A stretch of DNA of 22,848 bases from an uncultured Bacilli bacterium (GCA_947624635.1 CANQLF010000004.1:1-22848); one strand, 5' to 3'. Numbered from the stretch's first letter, positions 6,957 to 15,341 are shown. Notes: generated by a model from the letters alone, not told the origin. Translations and numbers: made by a program.

Positions 6957-9083
6957 ATGAAAATAGTAAAAAGAGATGGAAAAATCGTTGCTTACGACAA
7001 AGAAAAAATCGTAACAGCAATTTCTAAAGCAAATGCTGAAGTGGAAGAAAAAGATAAAGTAACAGATGAACAAATTAAAAAAATTGTAAAGTATATTGAA
7101 GGATTAAAAAGGGATAGAATACTAGTTGAAGAAATACAAGATATAATTGAACAAGAACTAGTTAAATTAGATAAATATGAACTTGCTAAAACTTATATGT
7201 TATATAGATATAAAAGAGCATTAGTACGTAAAGCAAATACTACTGATGAATCAATTTTATCATTAATTAGAAACACTAATAAAGAATTGGCTGAAGAAAA
7301 TTCAAATAAAAGTACAACACTTGCTTCAACTCAAAGAGATTATATAGCAGGTGAAGTATCAAGAGACTTAACTAAGAGAATTTTACTTCCAGAAAAAATT
7401 AGTGAAGCACATGAAAATGGTATATTACACTTTCATGATGCAGATTACTTTGTACAACCAATATTTAACTGTTGTTTAATTAACATAAGCGATATGTTAG
7501 ATAATGGAACAGTAATGAACGGAAAAATGATAGAAAGTCCAAAAAGTTTCCAAGTTGCATGTACAGTTATGACTCAAATTATAGCTGCAGTTGCATCTAA
7601 TCAATATGGTGGACAATCAGTAGATATTTCACATTTAGGAAAATACCTAAGAAAAAGTAAAAATAAATTTGTTAATAAATTAACTAAAAAATTTAAAGAT
7701 ACTTTAACTAAAAAACAAATAGAAGAAATTGCTAATGACAGATTAAAAGAAGAATTAGCAGCAGGTGTTCAAACTATTCAATATCAAATAAATACACTTA
7801 TGACTACTAATGGACAATCTCCATTTGTTACAATATTCATGTATTTAAAAGATGGAGATGAATACATCGAAGAAAACGCAATGATAATTGAAGAAATATT
7901 AAAACAAAGATATGAAGGAATCAAAAATGAAAAAGGTGTTTATGTTACACCAGCATTCCCTAAACTTATCTATGTATTAGATGAAAATAACAATTTGACA
8001 GGTGGTAAGTATGATTATATTACTGAACTTGCTGTTAAATGTTCTGCAAAGAGAATGTATCCAGACTATATCTCTGCTAAAATGATGAGAGAAAACTATG
8101 AAGGTAATGTATTTAGTCCAATGGGTTGCAGAAGTTTCCTATCTCCATGGAAAGATAAAGAAGGTAACTACAAATTTGAAGGAAGATTTAATCAAGGTGT
8201 AGTTAGTATTAACTTACCACAAATTGGTATACTAGCAGATGGTGATGAAAAAGAATTCTGGAAGTTATTCGATGAAAGATTAGACCTTTGCAAAGAAGCT
8301 TTAATGTGTAGACATTATGCTCTTTTAGGAACTACATCAGATATTTCACCAGTTCATTGGCAATATGGCGCAATAGCTAGATTACAAAAAGGTGAAAAAA
8401 TAGATGAATATTTAAAAGGTGGATACTCAACTTTATCACTAGGTTATATTGGTATATATGAAGTAACCAAATTAGTTAAAGGTGTATCACATACAGATCC
8501 TAAAGGAACAGAATTTGCATTAAAAGTTATGAAACACATGAAAGAAAAATGTGCAGAATGGAAAAAAGAAACAGGACTTGGATTTGCTTTATATGGCACT
8601 CCTGCAGAAAGTCTATGTTATAGATTCGCACGTATAGATAAAGAAAAATATGGTGTAATAAAAGATGTTACTGATAAAGGATATTATACAAATTCTTACC
8701 ACGTAGATGTAAGAGAAAAAATCGATGCTTTCTCTAAACTAAAATTTGAAAGCCAATTTCAACCAATATCATCAGGTGGTGCAATCTCTTATGTTGAAGT
8801 ACCTAACATGGCACACAACATAGAAGCATTAAGAGAAGTTGTCAAATTTATCTATGATAATATCCAATATGCTGAATTCAATACTAAATCAGATTACTGT
8901 CATGTATGTGGATTCGATGGTGAAATAGAAGTTGATGACGACTTAAATTGGGTTTGTCCAAACTGTGGAAATAAAGATAAAACAAAAATGAATGTTACTA
9001 GACGTACTTGTGGATATTTAGGTGAAAATTTCTGGAATGTTGGTAAAACTAAAGAAATAAAATCTAGAGTTACTCATTTATAA
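6957..9083 (+). CDS. nrdD: Anaerobic ribonucleoside-triphosphate reductase (class III)
   Basis: Reduces ribonucleoside triphosphates to dNTPs without oxygen, using a glycyl radical. The 708-residue length is normal. Residues ~1-90 are an ATP-cone (MKIVKRDGKIVAYDKEKIVTAI) that senses ATP/dATP. The catalytic barrel includes the conserved SPMGCRSFLSPW cysteine stretch. The C-terminus has the zinc pairs CHVC and CPNC, followed by RRTCGYLGENFW, in which Gly686 is the radical site. The RBS AGGAGG lies eight bases before the ATG. nrdG begins seven bases after the stop and dut overlaps nrdG, so this is one operon for dNTP supply. Regulation by the divergent Crp/Fnr-type protein is inferred from the operator position. 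Confidence 0.98.
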   Translation: MKIVKRDGKIVAYDKEKIVTAISKANAEVEEKDKVTDEQIKKIVKYIEGLKRDRILVEEIQDIIEQELVKLDKYELAKTYMLYRYKRALVRKANTTDESILSLIRNTNKELAEENSNKSTTLASTQRDYIAGEVSRDLTKRILLPEKISEAHENGILHFHDADYFVQPIFNCCLINISDMLDNGTVMNGKMIESPKSFQVACTVMTQIIAAVASNQYGGQSVDISHLGKYLRKSKNKFVNKLTKKFKDTLTKKQIEEIANDRLKEELAAGVQTIQYQINTLMTTNGQSPFVTIFMYLKDGDEYIEENAMIIEEILKQRYEGIKNEKGVYVTPAFPKLIYVLDENNNLTGGKYDYITELAVKCSAKRMYPDYISAKMMRENYEGNVFSPMGCRSFLSPWKDKEGNYKFEGRFNQGVVSINLPQIGILADGDEKEFWKLFDERLDLCKEALMCRHYALLGTTSDISPVHWQYGAIARLQKGEKIDEYLKGGYSTLSLGYIGIYEVTKLVKGVSHTDPKGTEFALKVMKHMKEKCAEWKKETGLGFALYGTPAESLCYRFARIDKEKYGVIKDVTDKGYYTNSYHVDVREKIDAFSKLKFESQFQPISSGGAISYVEVPNMAHNIEALREVVKFIYDNIQYAEFNTKSDYCHVCGFDGEIEVDDDLNWVCPNCGNKDKTKMNVTRRTCGYLGENFWNVGKTKEIKSRVTHL

Positions 9084-9090
9084 TATAAAT

Positions 9091-9642
9091 ATGAAATACG
9101 CAGATATAAAAAAATATGACATCGCAAATGGTGTAGGTGTTAGAGTATCATTATTTGTAAGTGGTTGTACACATCACTGCAAAGGGTGCTTTAATGCTGA
9201 AGCCTGGGACTTTAATTACGGAAAAGATTTTACTGATGAAGTAATTGAAGAAATAATAGATGCTCTAAAACCTGACTATATCAGTGGCTTATCACTACTT
9301 GGTGGTGAGCCACTTGAAGTACAAAATGAAGCAGCAGTTTTATCTTTAATAAAAAAAGTTAAAAAAGTATTTGGTGATACTAAAAATATTTGGTGTTATT
9401 CTGGATACTTATATGAAGATTTACTAAAAAGGGCAGAGAGTGATGATATTACAGACGAGATTCTTCATTCTATAGATATTTTAGTAGATGGAAAATTTGA
9501 ATTAGATAAAAAGGATATTACATTATTCTTTAGAGGTTCATCTAATCAAAGAATTATAGATGTAAAAAAATCATTAAAGAATAAGAAAGTGGTACTAAGC
9601 GAAAAAAACAGAAGGAGAAACGAAGATGCAGTTAAATGTTAA
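9091..9642 (+). CDS. nrdG: Anaerobic ribonucleotide reductase activating protein
   Basis: A radical-SAM activase that places the glycyl radical on NrdD. The CxxxCxxC iron-sulphur motif is SGCTHHCKGC (Cys26, Cys30, Cys33), and the SAM-binding GGEP is in LSLLGGEPL (~71-79). At 183 residues it is slightly longer than the usual 150-175; the tail is very basic (KKSLKNKKVVLSEKNRRRN). It sits seven bases after nrdD, and its last 17 bases overlap dut, so the three genes should be co-transcribed and probably translationally coupled. There is no strong RBS in the short gap after nrdD, so ribosomes may carry over from nrdD. Confidence 0.97.
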   Translation: MKYADIKKYDIANGVGVRVSLFVSGCTHHCKGCFNAEAWDFNYGKDFTDEVIEEIIDALKPDYISGLSLLGGEPLEVQNEAAVLSLIKKVKKVFGDTKNIWCYSGYLYEDLLKRAESDDITDEILHSIDILVDGKFELDKKDITLFFRGSSNQRIIDVKKSLKNKKVVLSEKNRRRNEDAVKC

Positions 9643-10063
9643 AAAATTAAATGAAGAAGCAGTACTACCTACATATGGTACAGAGTTTTCAGCAGGAGCA
9701 GATCTTTATGCTTGTATAGATGAAAATGTTACAATAGAAGTAGGTGAGACTAAATTAATTAAAACAGGCTTAAGTATGGAGATACCTGAAGGTTATGCAG
9801 GATTCATATATGCAAGAAGTGGACTTGCTTCAAAAAGAGGATTAGCTCCAGCAAATAAAGTAGGTGTAGTTGATGCAGATTATAGAGGTGAAATAATGGT
9901 TGCACTGCATAATCACTCAAATACACCGCAAGAAATAGAACCAAAAGAAAGAATCGCACAACTTGTAATCGCACCATTTTTAAAGGTAGATTTTAATTTA
10001 GTTGATGAGTTAAGTGACACGGAACGTAGTTCTGGTGGATTTGGTTCAACTGGTAAAAAATAA
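9626..10063 (+). CDS. dut: Deoxyuridine 5'-triphosphate nucleotidohydrolase
   Basis: A trimeric dUTPase that turns dUTP into dUMP, keeping uracil out of DNA and feeding thymidylate synthesis. At 145 residues it is full length with all five motifs: AGADLYA (1), ARSGLASKRGL (2), GVVDADYRGEI with the catalytic Asp (3), ERIAQLVIAPF (4) and the flexible RSSGGFGSTGK (5). The RBS AGAAGGAG (9610-9617) lies within the end of nrdG, and the two frames overlap by 17 bases. Its position after nrdDG matches its role in the same dNTP pathway and complements the nearby ung. A strong terminator starts at its stop codon. Confidence 0.97.
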   Translation: MQLNVKKLNEEAVLPTYGTEFSAGADLYACIDENVTIEVGETKLIKTGLSMEIPEGYAGFIYARSGLASKRGLAPANKVGVVDADYRGEIMVALHNHSNTPQEIEPKERIAQLVIAPFLKVDFNLVDELSDTERSSGGFGSTGKK

Positions 10064-10090
10064 GATTCAGTTTTGTACTGAATCTTTTTT
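10062..10090 (+). terminator. Terminator of nrdDG-dut (copy 1 of the AGATTCAG hairpin)
   Basis: AAGATTCAGT (10062-10071) pairs with ACTGAATCTT around loop TTTGT, followed by T residues. The same hairpin, with two loop changes, recurs at 12744-12769, and half of it recurs at 14449-14462. Confidence 0.93.
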
Positions 10091-10157
10091 GTGCATGAAT
10101 TTTTATATTGATAGTACTACTTTTTTTTGGTAGAATTATACTAGGAGAGTGATAGTA

Positions 10158-12737
10158 ATGAATTATATATTAATAACTATATTAATTGTATTAGTAATTT
10201 TATTTTTATACGGATTTATTATCTACAACAGTTTTATAAAATTAAGTAATAAAGTACAAGAGGCATTTTCAACAATGGATGTTTATTTAAAAAAAAGATG
10301 GGATTTAATACCTAATATTGTTGAAACTGTAAAAGGATATGCTAAACATGAAAAGGATACATTAAAAGAAGTTATAGAACTTAGAAATGGAAATTACGAT
10401 GATTTATCACAAAGTGAAAAATTAAAGGCAAATGAACAAATAAATAAAAATATTACAAAATTAATGGCATTAAGAGAAAGTTATCCAGAATTAAAAGCAA
10501 ATGAAAACTTCTTATCACTTAGTGAAGATTTAAAAAAAGTAGAAGAAGATATTGCTAATTCTAGAAAATATTATAATGCCGTTGTAAGACTTTATAATAA
10601 TAAAGTTGAAATGTTTCCAAGTAATCTTTTAGCTTTCGTTTTTGGATATAAAACAAAAAGAATGTTTGAAGCTAACTCTAGTGAAAGAGAAACTATAAAA
10701 GTAGAATCTATTGATCAAATTGTTGATAGTTTATCTTCTTATAAACCTAGTATTAATCCGAAATATAGCAATCTAGATTATATAATTGATAAATATAATG
10801 TAGATATTAATGTTAATGAAAATAACACACTAGATATAACTGAAACTATCACTGCTTATTTTAACGTATCGAAGCATGGTATATTTAGAACTATACCTTT
10901 GAGAAACGAAATTACAAGATTAGATGGCACAACATCTACTAACAGAACTCAAATTACTAATCTAAGTGTTAATAACGAATATTCTACATCAAGAGAAGAA
11001 GGTAATTATGTAATTAAAATAGGTTCAGCAAATAAAACTTTTACAGGGGAACAAACTTACATAATAAAATATACATACAACTTAGGTAAAGATACAGGTA
11101 AAGGTTACGATGAATTATACTATAATATCATAGGTAATGAATGGGATACAGTAATTGGAAATGTTTCTTTTGATATTACAATGCCAAAAGATTTTGATTC
11201 AAGTAAACTAGGATTTACAAGAGGATTAAAAGGCTCAGTAAATAGTACAAATATAAAATATGTAGTTAATGGAAATAAAATATCAGGTGTTTATAATGGT
11301 ATACTAGATACTAATGAAGGACTAACAGTTAGATGTGAACTTGATGAAGGCTATTTTGTTGGCGCTTCTCTTAAAACAAATATAGTCGATTATTTAATGT
11401 TTATAATACCTTTACTATTTTTGCTAATATCAATACTACTATGGTATTTGTTTGGTCATGATAATCAAGTAATAGAAACAGTTGAGTTTTATCCACCGGA
11501 AGGATTTAATAGTTTAGAAGTTGGATATATGTATAAAGGAAAAGCTAATAATAAAGATGTTGTATCTTTACTAATATATTTAGCTAATAAAGGATATATT
11601 AAAATTTCCGATATAAGAAAAAGTTCATTATTACTTGGAAATTCTGGTTTTAAAATAACTAAATTGAAAGATTATGATGGTGAAAATATAAATGAAAAAA
11701 TGTTTTTAGATGGACTTTTCCCTTCTAAAAAGAAAATGGATTTTTTTGATGAAAATATAAATATTTTTTTCGAAAATAGTGGGGCAAGTAATTTTTTTAA
11801 AATGATTAATAATGACGAGGTCAATCCAGCAATGAAAATGCTTAGTAAAGAAGAAAAAGTATATAATGAGAGCAATAAAAATGATATTGATATGGATGTT
11901 AATGAAGTAACAGATATGGATTTATATGATAAGTTTTATGTTACAGTTAGCAGAATATTATCAAATATAAACAAAAAAGAAAATAAATATAAAATATTTG
12001 AAAAAAGTGTTAATTTAAAGTCATTTATTATAATTTTGTTAATGATTATATCAGCAATAACTACTATTACGATTCCTACATTAGGATATACGGGAATAGA
12101 GGGGTTGAAATTAACTATATTTATATGTGTAATTTTTGGTATTTTCCTTTCAGCATCAATATTTTCAGTAGGCCCTTTATTGTCAAAAATAATTATTTTT
12201 GTTGTTATATCAATAATAACATATCTGTTCCTTAGAGATCTTCCAATTACGAATGCAATTATTAATGAACCTATATATTTATTTGGAGTTTTGGTCGGTT
12301 TAATATGTTTAATAGGAATGATAATTTGTTTAAAATATATGCCAAAAAGAACTAAATATGGTAACGAAATATTAGGTAAAATAAGAGGATTTAAAAATTT
12401 CTTAGAAACAGCAGAAAAAGAAAAATTAGAGGCTATGGTTCTGGAAAATCCAACATATTTTTATGATATTCTACCATATACTTATGTTTTAGATGTATCA
12501 GATAAGTGGATTGAAAAATTTGAATCTATATCACTTAAATCGCCAGATTGGTATGATAATACAAATGCCTTTGATATTATTACTTTTGGTTCATTTATAA
12601 GTAGTACTATGTCATCTGCTGAAAGTGTTATGACATCAAGTCCATCAAGTTCTAGTAGTTCATCATTTAGCTCATCATCAAGTGGTGGTGGCTCATCTGG
12701 AGGAGGCTCCGGCGGTGGAGGTGGAGGTTCTTGGTAA
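10158..12737 (+). CDS. LemA-DUF2207 fusion membrane protein
   Basis: 859 residues from ATG 10158. AGGAGAG at 10143-10149 gives this start good spacing; a GTG at 10149 is too close to the RBS. Residues ~1-175 are a LemA protein: one N-terminal membrane helix, then the signature KVQEAFSTMDVYLKKRWDLIPNI (split here by position ~31-53) and VETVKGYAKHEKDTL. From ~205 comes a DUF2207 (YciQ-like) unit. It has an outside beta-rich domain (YNVDINVNENNTLDITETI, GIFRTIPLR), a membrane helix near 410-435, a cytoplasmic region, four more helices (~620-730), and a Ser/Gly tail ending GGGGGGSW as in the family. LemA and DUF2207 are usually separate neighbouring genes, so the fusion supports a physical complex. 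The function of the family is not established. The gene is bracketed by two near-identical terminators. Confidence 0.9.
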   Translation: MNYILITILIVLVILFLYGFIIYNSFIKLSNKVQEAFSTMDVYLKKRWDLIPNIVETVKGYAKHEKDTLKEVIELRNGNYDDLSQSEKLKANEQINKNITKLMALRESYPELKANENFLSLSEDLKKVEEDIANSRKYYNAVVRLYNNKVEMFPSNLLAFVFGYKTKRMFEANSSERETIKVESIDQIVDSLSSYKPSINPKYSNLDYIIDKYNVDINVNENNTLDITETITAYFNVSKHGIFRTIPLRNEITRLDGTTSTNRTQITNLSVNNEYSTSREEGNYVIKIGSANKTFTGEQTYIIKYTYNLGKDTGKGYDELYYNIIGNEWDTVIGNVSFDITMPKDFDSSKLGFTRGLKGSVNSTNIKYVVNGNKISGVYNGILDTNEGLTVRCELDEGYFVGASLKTNIVDYLMFIIPLLFLLISILLWYLFGHDNQVIETVEFYPPEGFNSLEVGYMYKGKANNKDVVSLLIYLANKGYIKISDIRKSSLLLGNSGFKITKLKDYDGENINEKMFLDGLFPSKKKMDFFDENINIFFENSGASNFFKMINNDEVNPAMKMLSKEEKVYNESNKNDIDMDVNEVTDMDLYDKFYVTVSRILSNINKKENKYKIFEKSVNLKSFIIILLMIISAITTITIPTLGYTGIEGLKLTIFICVIFGIFLSASIFSVGPLLSKIIIFVVISIITYLFLRDLPITNAIINEPIYLFGVLVGLICLIGMIICLKYMPKRTKYGNEILGKIRGFKNFLETAEKEKLEAMVLENPTYFYDILPYTYVLDVSDKWIEKFESISLKSPDWYDNTNAFDIITFGSFISSTMSSAESVMTSSPSSSSSSSFSSSSSGGGSSGGGSGGGGGGSW

Positions 12738-12742
12738 AAAAT

Positions 12743-12775
12743 AAAGATTCAGCTTTGCACTGAATCTTTTTCAAA
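12743..12775. terminator. Bidirectional terminator (copy 2 of the AGATTCAG hairpin)
   Basis: AAAGATTCAG (12743-12752) pairs with CTGAATCTTT (12760-12769) around loop CTTTGCA, followed by T residues on the plus strand. It ends the LemA-DUF2207 gene. Read on the minus strand, the same bases encode the last residues (KDSVQS) and the TGA stop of the PIN-domain gene. Confidence 0.85.
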
Positions 12776-13264
12776 TTCACTAATTAAATGGTTAATATCA
12801 CTTTCTGGAATTCTTGTATTAGAATTTCTTTTTAACTTTATACAAGCTTTAATTGCTTCATCATAAGAAATTATATTTTTTTCTTTCATTAATTTTATTA
12901 TCTTTAATGTTCTTATTACTTCTATTCCATGTTTAATTGAATATTCTCTTAATTTATTGTCACCTGTTGCAAGAATACCATTGTTCTTTTTAGCTAATAT
13001 ATAATTAAGTAAATCATAAATAGATAATCCATTTGTTTCTTTTTTTATTTTATACATTTTTTTAAAATCATCTGGTGTAGATTCTATAATTTTCATTTTA
13101 GAAATAATTTTAATATCACATGTTGAACTATTTATCTCATCATGTATTATAAAATCACTTACATATATATTATCTAAGGTTATAAATTTATCAAGTATTC
13201 CAGCGTTATATAAGTCAGTTATTATATTAGTATCAGTAATTATTATTTTCTGTGTTATATTCAT
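12749..13264 (-). CDS. PIN-domain protein (predicted ribonuclease, toxin-like)
   Basis: 171 residues from ATG 13264. A GTG 24 bases earlier is possible, but GGGGG sits at a good distance from this ATG. The fold is read from four spaced acids typical of PIN nucleases: Asp11 in ITDTN, Glu43 in FIIHDEI, Asp84 in LSIYDLL, and Asp102 in LATGDNKL. These would bind Mg2+ and cut RNA. The C-terminal ~50 residues are an extra helical part. The gene overlaps the XRE-ImmA gene by 32 bases, so the two are co-translated. PIN proteins paired with an XRE-COG2856 protein have been proposed as toxin-antitoxin systems. By analogy this is the toxin or effector, which is inferred and not shown. Its last codons lie inside a terminator hairpin and it stops with TGA. 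Confidence 0.8.
   Translation of the reverse strand: MNITQKIIITDTNIITDLYNAGILDKFITLDNIYVSDFIIHDEINSSTCDIKIISKMKIIESTPDDFKKMYKIKKETNGLSIYDLLNYILAKKNNGILATGDNKLREYSIKHGIEVIRTLKIIKLMKEKNIISYDEAIKACIKLKRNSNTRIPESDINHLISEFEKDSVQS
12757..12770. repeat. 14-nt direct repeat, left flank of the PIN-ImmA module
   Basis: GCACTGAATCTTTT, identical to 14449-14462 in the same orientation. The two copies are 1,692 bases apart and enclose exactly the PIN gene, the XRE-ImmA gene and their promoter. Confidence 0.7.
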
Positions 13265-14276
13265 CAGTAGATACCCCCAATAATTCACAAGCTTTATTTA
13301 AAGAGATAATATTATCTGATTCAAGCTTGTGAACTATTCTTTTAAATTGAACCGATACTTCCGGAATTATTGGATCAGGATCATTTTTTCCTATTTTTTT
13401 ATTTATAATTATATTTAATCTTTTATATAGATATTCACTTATGATACATAAATCTTTTAATCTATATATAATAGCAGAATAACTTACTTTATATTCTTTT
13501 TTAAAAGCTGTCAATTCAAAAAAATCAATATTATTTCTAGAAGGACCAAATTCATTTATTACAGCTTCTTTAGGCATTAACAAGCTACTAGCAAATCTAT
13601 TACATGCTTTTTCTTCATTTAAAAGTTCATCATTAATATTTAGTATTAAATGTCCTAGTTCGTGAGCAATCGTAAACCTTTGTCTAGCACCATCTTTAAT
13701 TCCACTTAAAATAATTATTACAGGTATATTGTTTACTATTTCACTTAATCCGTCAAAATCATCAAAGCGATTATTCGTATTATCTACTTGAATAATTACA
13801 AATCCTAAATTTTCTAGTATACTTATTAAATCTGATATTGGTTGTATATTTGAAATTTTAATATCATCTCTAAATTTTTTTGCAGCAAGTTCTGCATCTT
13901 CTATATTGTTACAAATGTAGTGCTTAACTCTACCATTAATACTAGTTATATTATTAAGTTCAATAACTTCAAGATATTTAGCAACTTCATTTTGTATAAT
14001 ATTTTCAAGTAATTCCAATTTTTGACCTTTTAGTCTCTTTCTTTTTCTAAAAGAAGTAAACTTCATTTTAGGTGGATTATAGGTTTTTAATATTTCTAAT
14101 GCTTTAACATTGTAAGCATCTGCAAATTCAATTATCTTCTTAGAATTAGGTATTATTTCACCATTTTCATATTTTGCTACTGCAGGTGCAGACATATTTA
14201 ATAGTTTTCCAGCTTCTTTCAAAGATAAATTTTTGATGAGTCTAACTCTTTTTAAATTTTTACCTATCTCATTCAT
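13233..14276 (-). CDS. XRE-family regulator fused to ImmA/IrrE metallopeptidase
   Basis: 347 residues. Residues ~5-62 are an XRE/Cro-type helix-turn-helix (LKRVRLIKNLSLKEAGKLL, PAVAKYENGE). The middle and C-terminal part is a COG2856 (ImmA/IrrE) zinc peptidase with FTIAHELGHLIL (His205, Glu206, His209) and the following EEKACNRFASSLLMP, which supplies the third metal ligand and is typical of the family. ImmA in ICEBs1 and IrrE in Deinococcus cleave a repressor; here the DNA-binding part and the protease are in one chain, as in many antitoxin-like proteins. The PIN gene overlaps its end by 32 bases. It probably represses its own promoter and neutralises, or is triggered to release, the PIN protein (inference). 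It has a good promoter, and AAAGGA is the RBS. It stops with TGA. Confidence 0.9.
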   Translation of the reverse strand: MNEIGKNLKRVRLIKNLSLKEAGKLLNMSAPAVAKYENGEIIPNSKKIIEFADAYNVKALEILKTYNPPKMKFTSFRKRKRLKGQKLELLENIIQNEVAKYLEVIELNNITSINGRVKHYICNNIEDAELAAKKFRDDIKISNIQPISDLISILENLGFVIIQVDNTNNRFDDFDGLSEIVNNIPVIIILSGIKDGARQRFTIAHELGHLILNINDELLNEEKACNRFASSLLMPKEAVINEFGPSRNNIDFFELTAFKKEYKVSYSAIIYRLKDLCIISEYLYKRLNIIINKKIGKNDPDPIIPEVSVQFKRIVHKLESDNIISLNKACELLGVSTDEYNTENNNY

Positions 14277-14299
14277 ATTTTCAGTCCTTTCCAGTTAAT

Positions 14300-14328
14300 A
14301 TTTTAACATTAAAAAGTAGAAATGTAAA
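14300..14328 (-). promoter_or_regulatory. Promoter of the XRE-ImmA/PIN operon
   Basis: On the minus strand, -35 TTTACA (14328-14323), a 17-base spacer and -10 TAAAAT (14305-14300) with an upstream TG. Confidence 0.7.
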
Positions 14329-14440
14329 CCAAGCAATTTTTAAATAAATTGAAATCTATCATCTAAATAATCAAATCAGAATGATTCAAATTCTTTTATA
14401 TGGTAATTTAGCAGTGATGTAGAAGATTTTGATAAAACAT

Positions 14441-15304
14441 TCAAATTAGCACTGAATCTTTTGCTATTTCTTTAGAGTCTATATATTTATAATTAAGAAG
14501 ATTATCGTTAGTAACTATTTTTTTGCCCAATCTAGATTCTATTTCTTTTCTAGTTAAATCTGCAACTTCTCCACCAGATTTTGCTATTACTTTATTTTGT
14601 TCTAGTCCATAGGGTTTATGTTCCTTAGCAAGTTCCCTAGTAGTAGTTTCTCCAATATCAGCAAGTAAAACTTCTAAATCAGACATGTTATCCCTTAGTG
14701 ATTCTTTTCTTAATCCTTTATAATTTTTGTATTGTTTAGCTGTCATACCAGACCAACTTTTGTATATTTCATTTGTTAATATAGCATATTCTATATCTTC
14801 AGTAACACCAAGTTCATTCCATATATCTGTTAGTTTCTTTCTATCTTGAATACCTTTGATTCTCTTTATTATCCATTCTTCATCATATCCTTTAGCTCTA
14901 TAATTATCGATAGCCCTTTGAACAGTAATAGATGGATCAAAAGTTTCATCAATTCTTTCTTTACCTAATTTCGCAAGCCAAAGTTTTATAGGTTCCGCAT
15001 TTTTTGATGGAACAGATTCGATAATTCTAAACATTCCTTCAACATCCACAACATCTGTTAAACGATATTTACCATCTTGAGCTTTTAATTTCAACTGGTG
15101 ACATTTTGTCACCGTTTCATTTCCTTCCTCTTTAAGCCTTTGTTTTAGCTTATTCCAATATTTTCTTCCATCAGCACTATTAGTAATAACATTTACTATA
15201 TCTACTACACTAACATAATACTTTTCATCAGCATCATTCCAAACAGTTCTAATAGTTTCACTATTAAATATTTTATTTACAATATACAATTGATTTTGAT
15301 TCAT
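14441..15304 (-). CDS. BRO-N family antirepressor-like protein (copy 1)
   Basis: 287 residues. The N-terminal ~115 residues are a Bro-N DNA-binding domain (IRTVWNDADEKYYVSVVDIV, KYWNKLKQRLKEEG, QLKLKAQDGKYRLTDVVD). They are followed by the long C-terminal part seen in bacterial BRO proteins (IIESVPSKNAEPIKLWLAKLG, YAILTNEIYKSWSGM, PYGLEQNKVIAKSGGEVA). Such proteins are known from phages and baculoviruses as antirepressors or DNA-binding regulators; no other phage genes surround this one. It is strikingly similar along its whole length to the gene at 19321-20193, except for the last ~20 residues. Its final codons (KDSVLI, TGA) are made from the same GATTCAGTGC sequence as the end of the PIN gene, so the 3' end appears to have been joined to a duplicated terminator. 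A consensus promoter and TAGGAGGG RBS suggest good expression. Confidence 0.92.
   Translation of the reverse strand: MNQNQLYIVNKIFNSETIRTVWNDADEKYYVSVVDIVNVITNSADGRKYWNKLKQRLKEEGNETVTKCHQLKLKAQDGKYRLTDVVDVEGMFRIIESVPSKNAEPIKLWLAKLGKERIDETFDPSITVQRAIDNYRAKGYDEEWIIKRIKGIQDRKKLTDIWNELGVTEDIEYAILTNEIYKSWSGMTAKQYKNYKGLRKESLRDNMSDLEVLLADIGETTTRELAKEHKPYGLEQNKVIAKSGGEVADLTRKEIESRLGKKIVTNDNLLNYKYIDSKEIAKDSVLI
14449..14462. repeat. 14-nt direct repeat, right flank of the PIN-ImmA module
   Basis: GCACTGAATCTTTT, matching 12757-12770; its last 12 bases also match the dut terminator. Here it lies inside the 3' end of the BRO gene. Only a partial hairpin (ATTCA/TGAAT) remains around it. Confidence 0.7.
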
Positions 15305-15341
15305 AACTAATACCCTCCTAACTTTAGTTACTTATAAATTA

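Noticed and set aside
12640..12737. Ser/Gly-rich end as a frameshift artefact
   Set aside because: DUF2207 proteins commonly end in a Gly-rich tail finishing SW, exactly as here.
14441..14441. TGA read as Trp (Mycoplasma code)
   Set aside because: Tryptophans in recognisable motifs (NrdD SPW, Ung WGSF) are TGG, no recognisable gene contains an in-frame TGA, and reading through would add unconserved tails.
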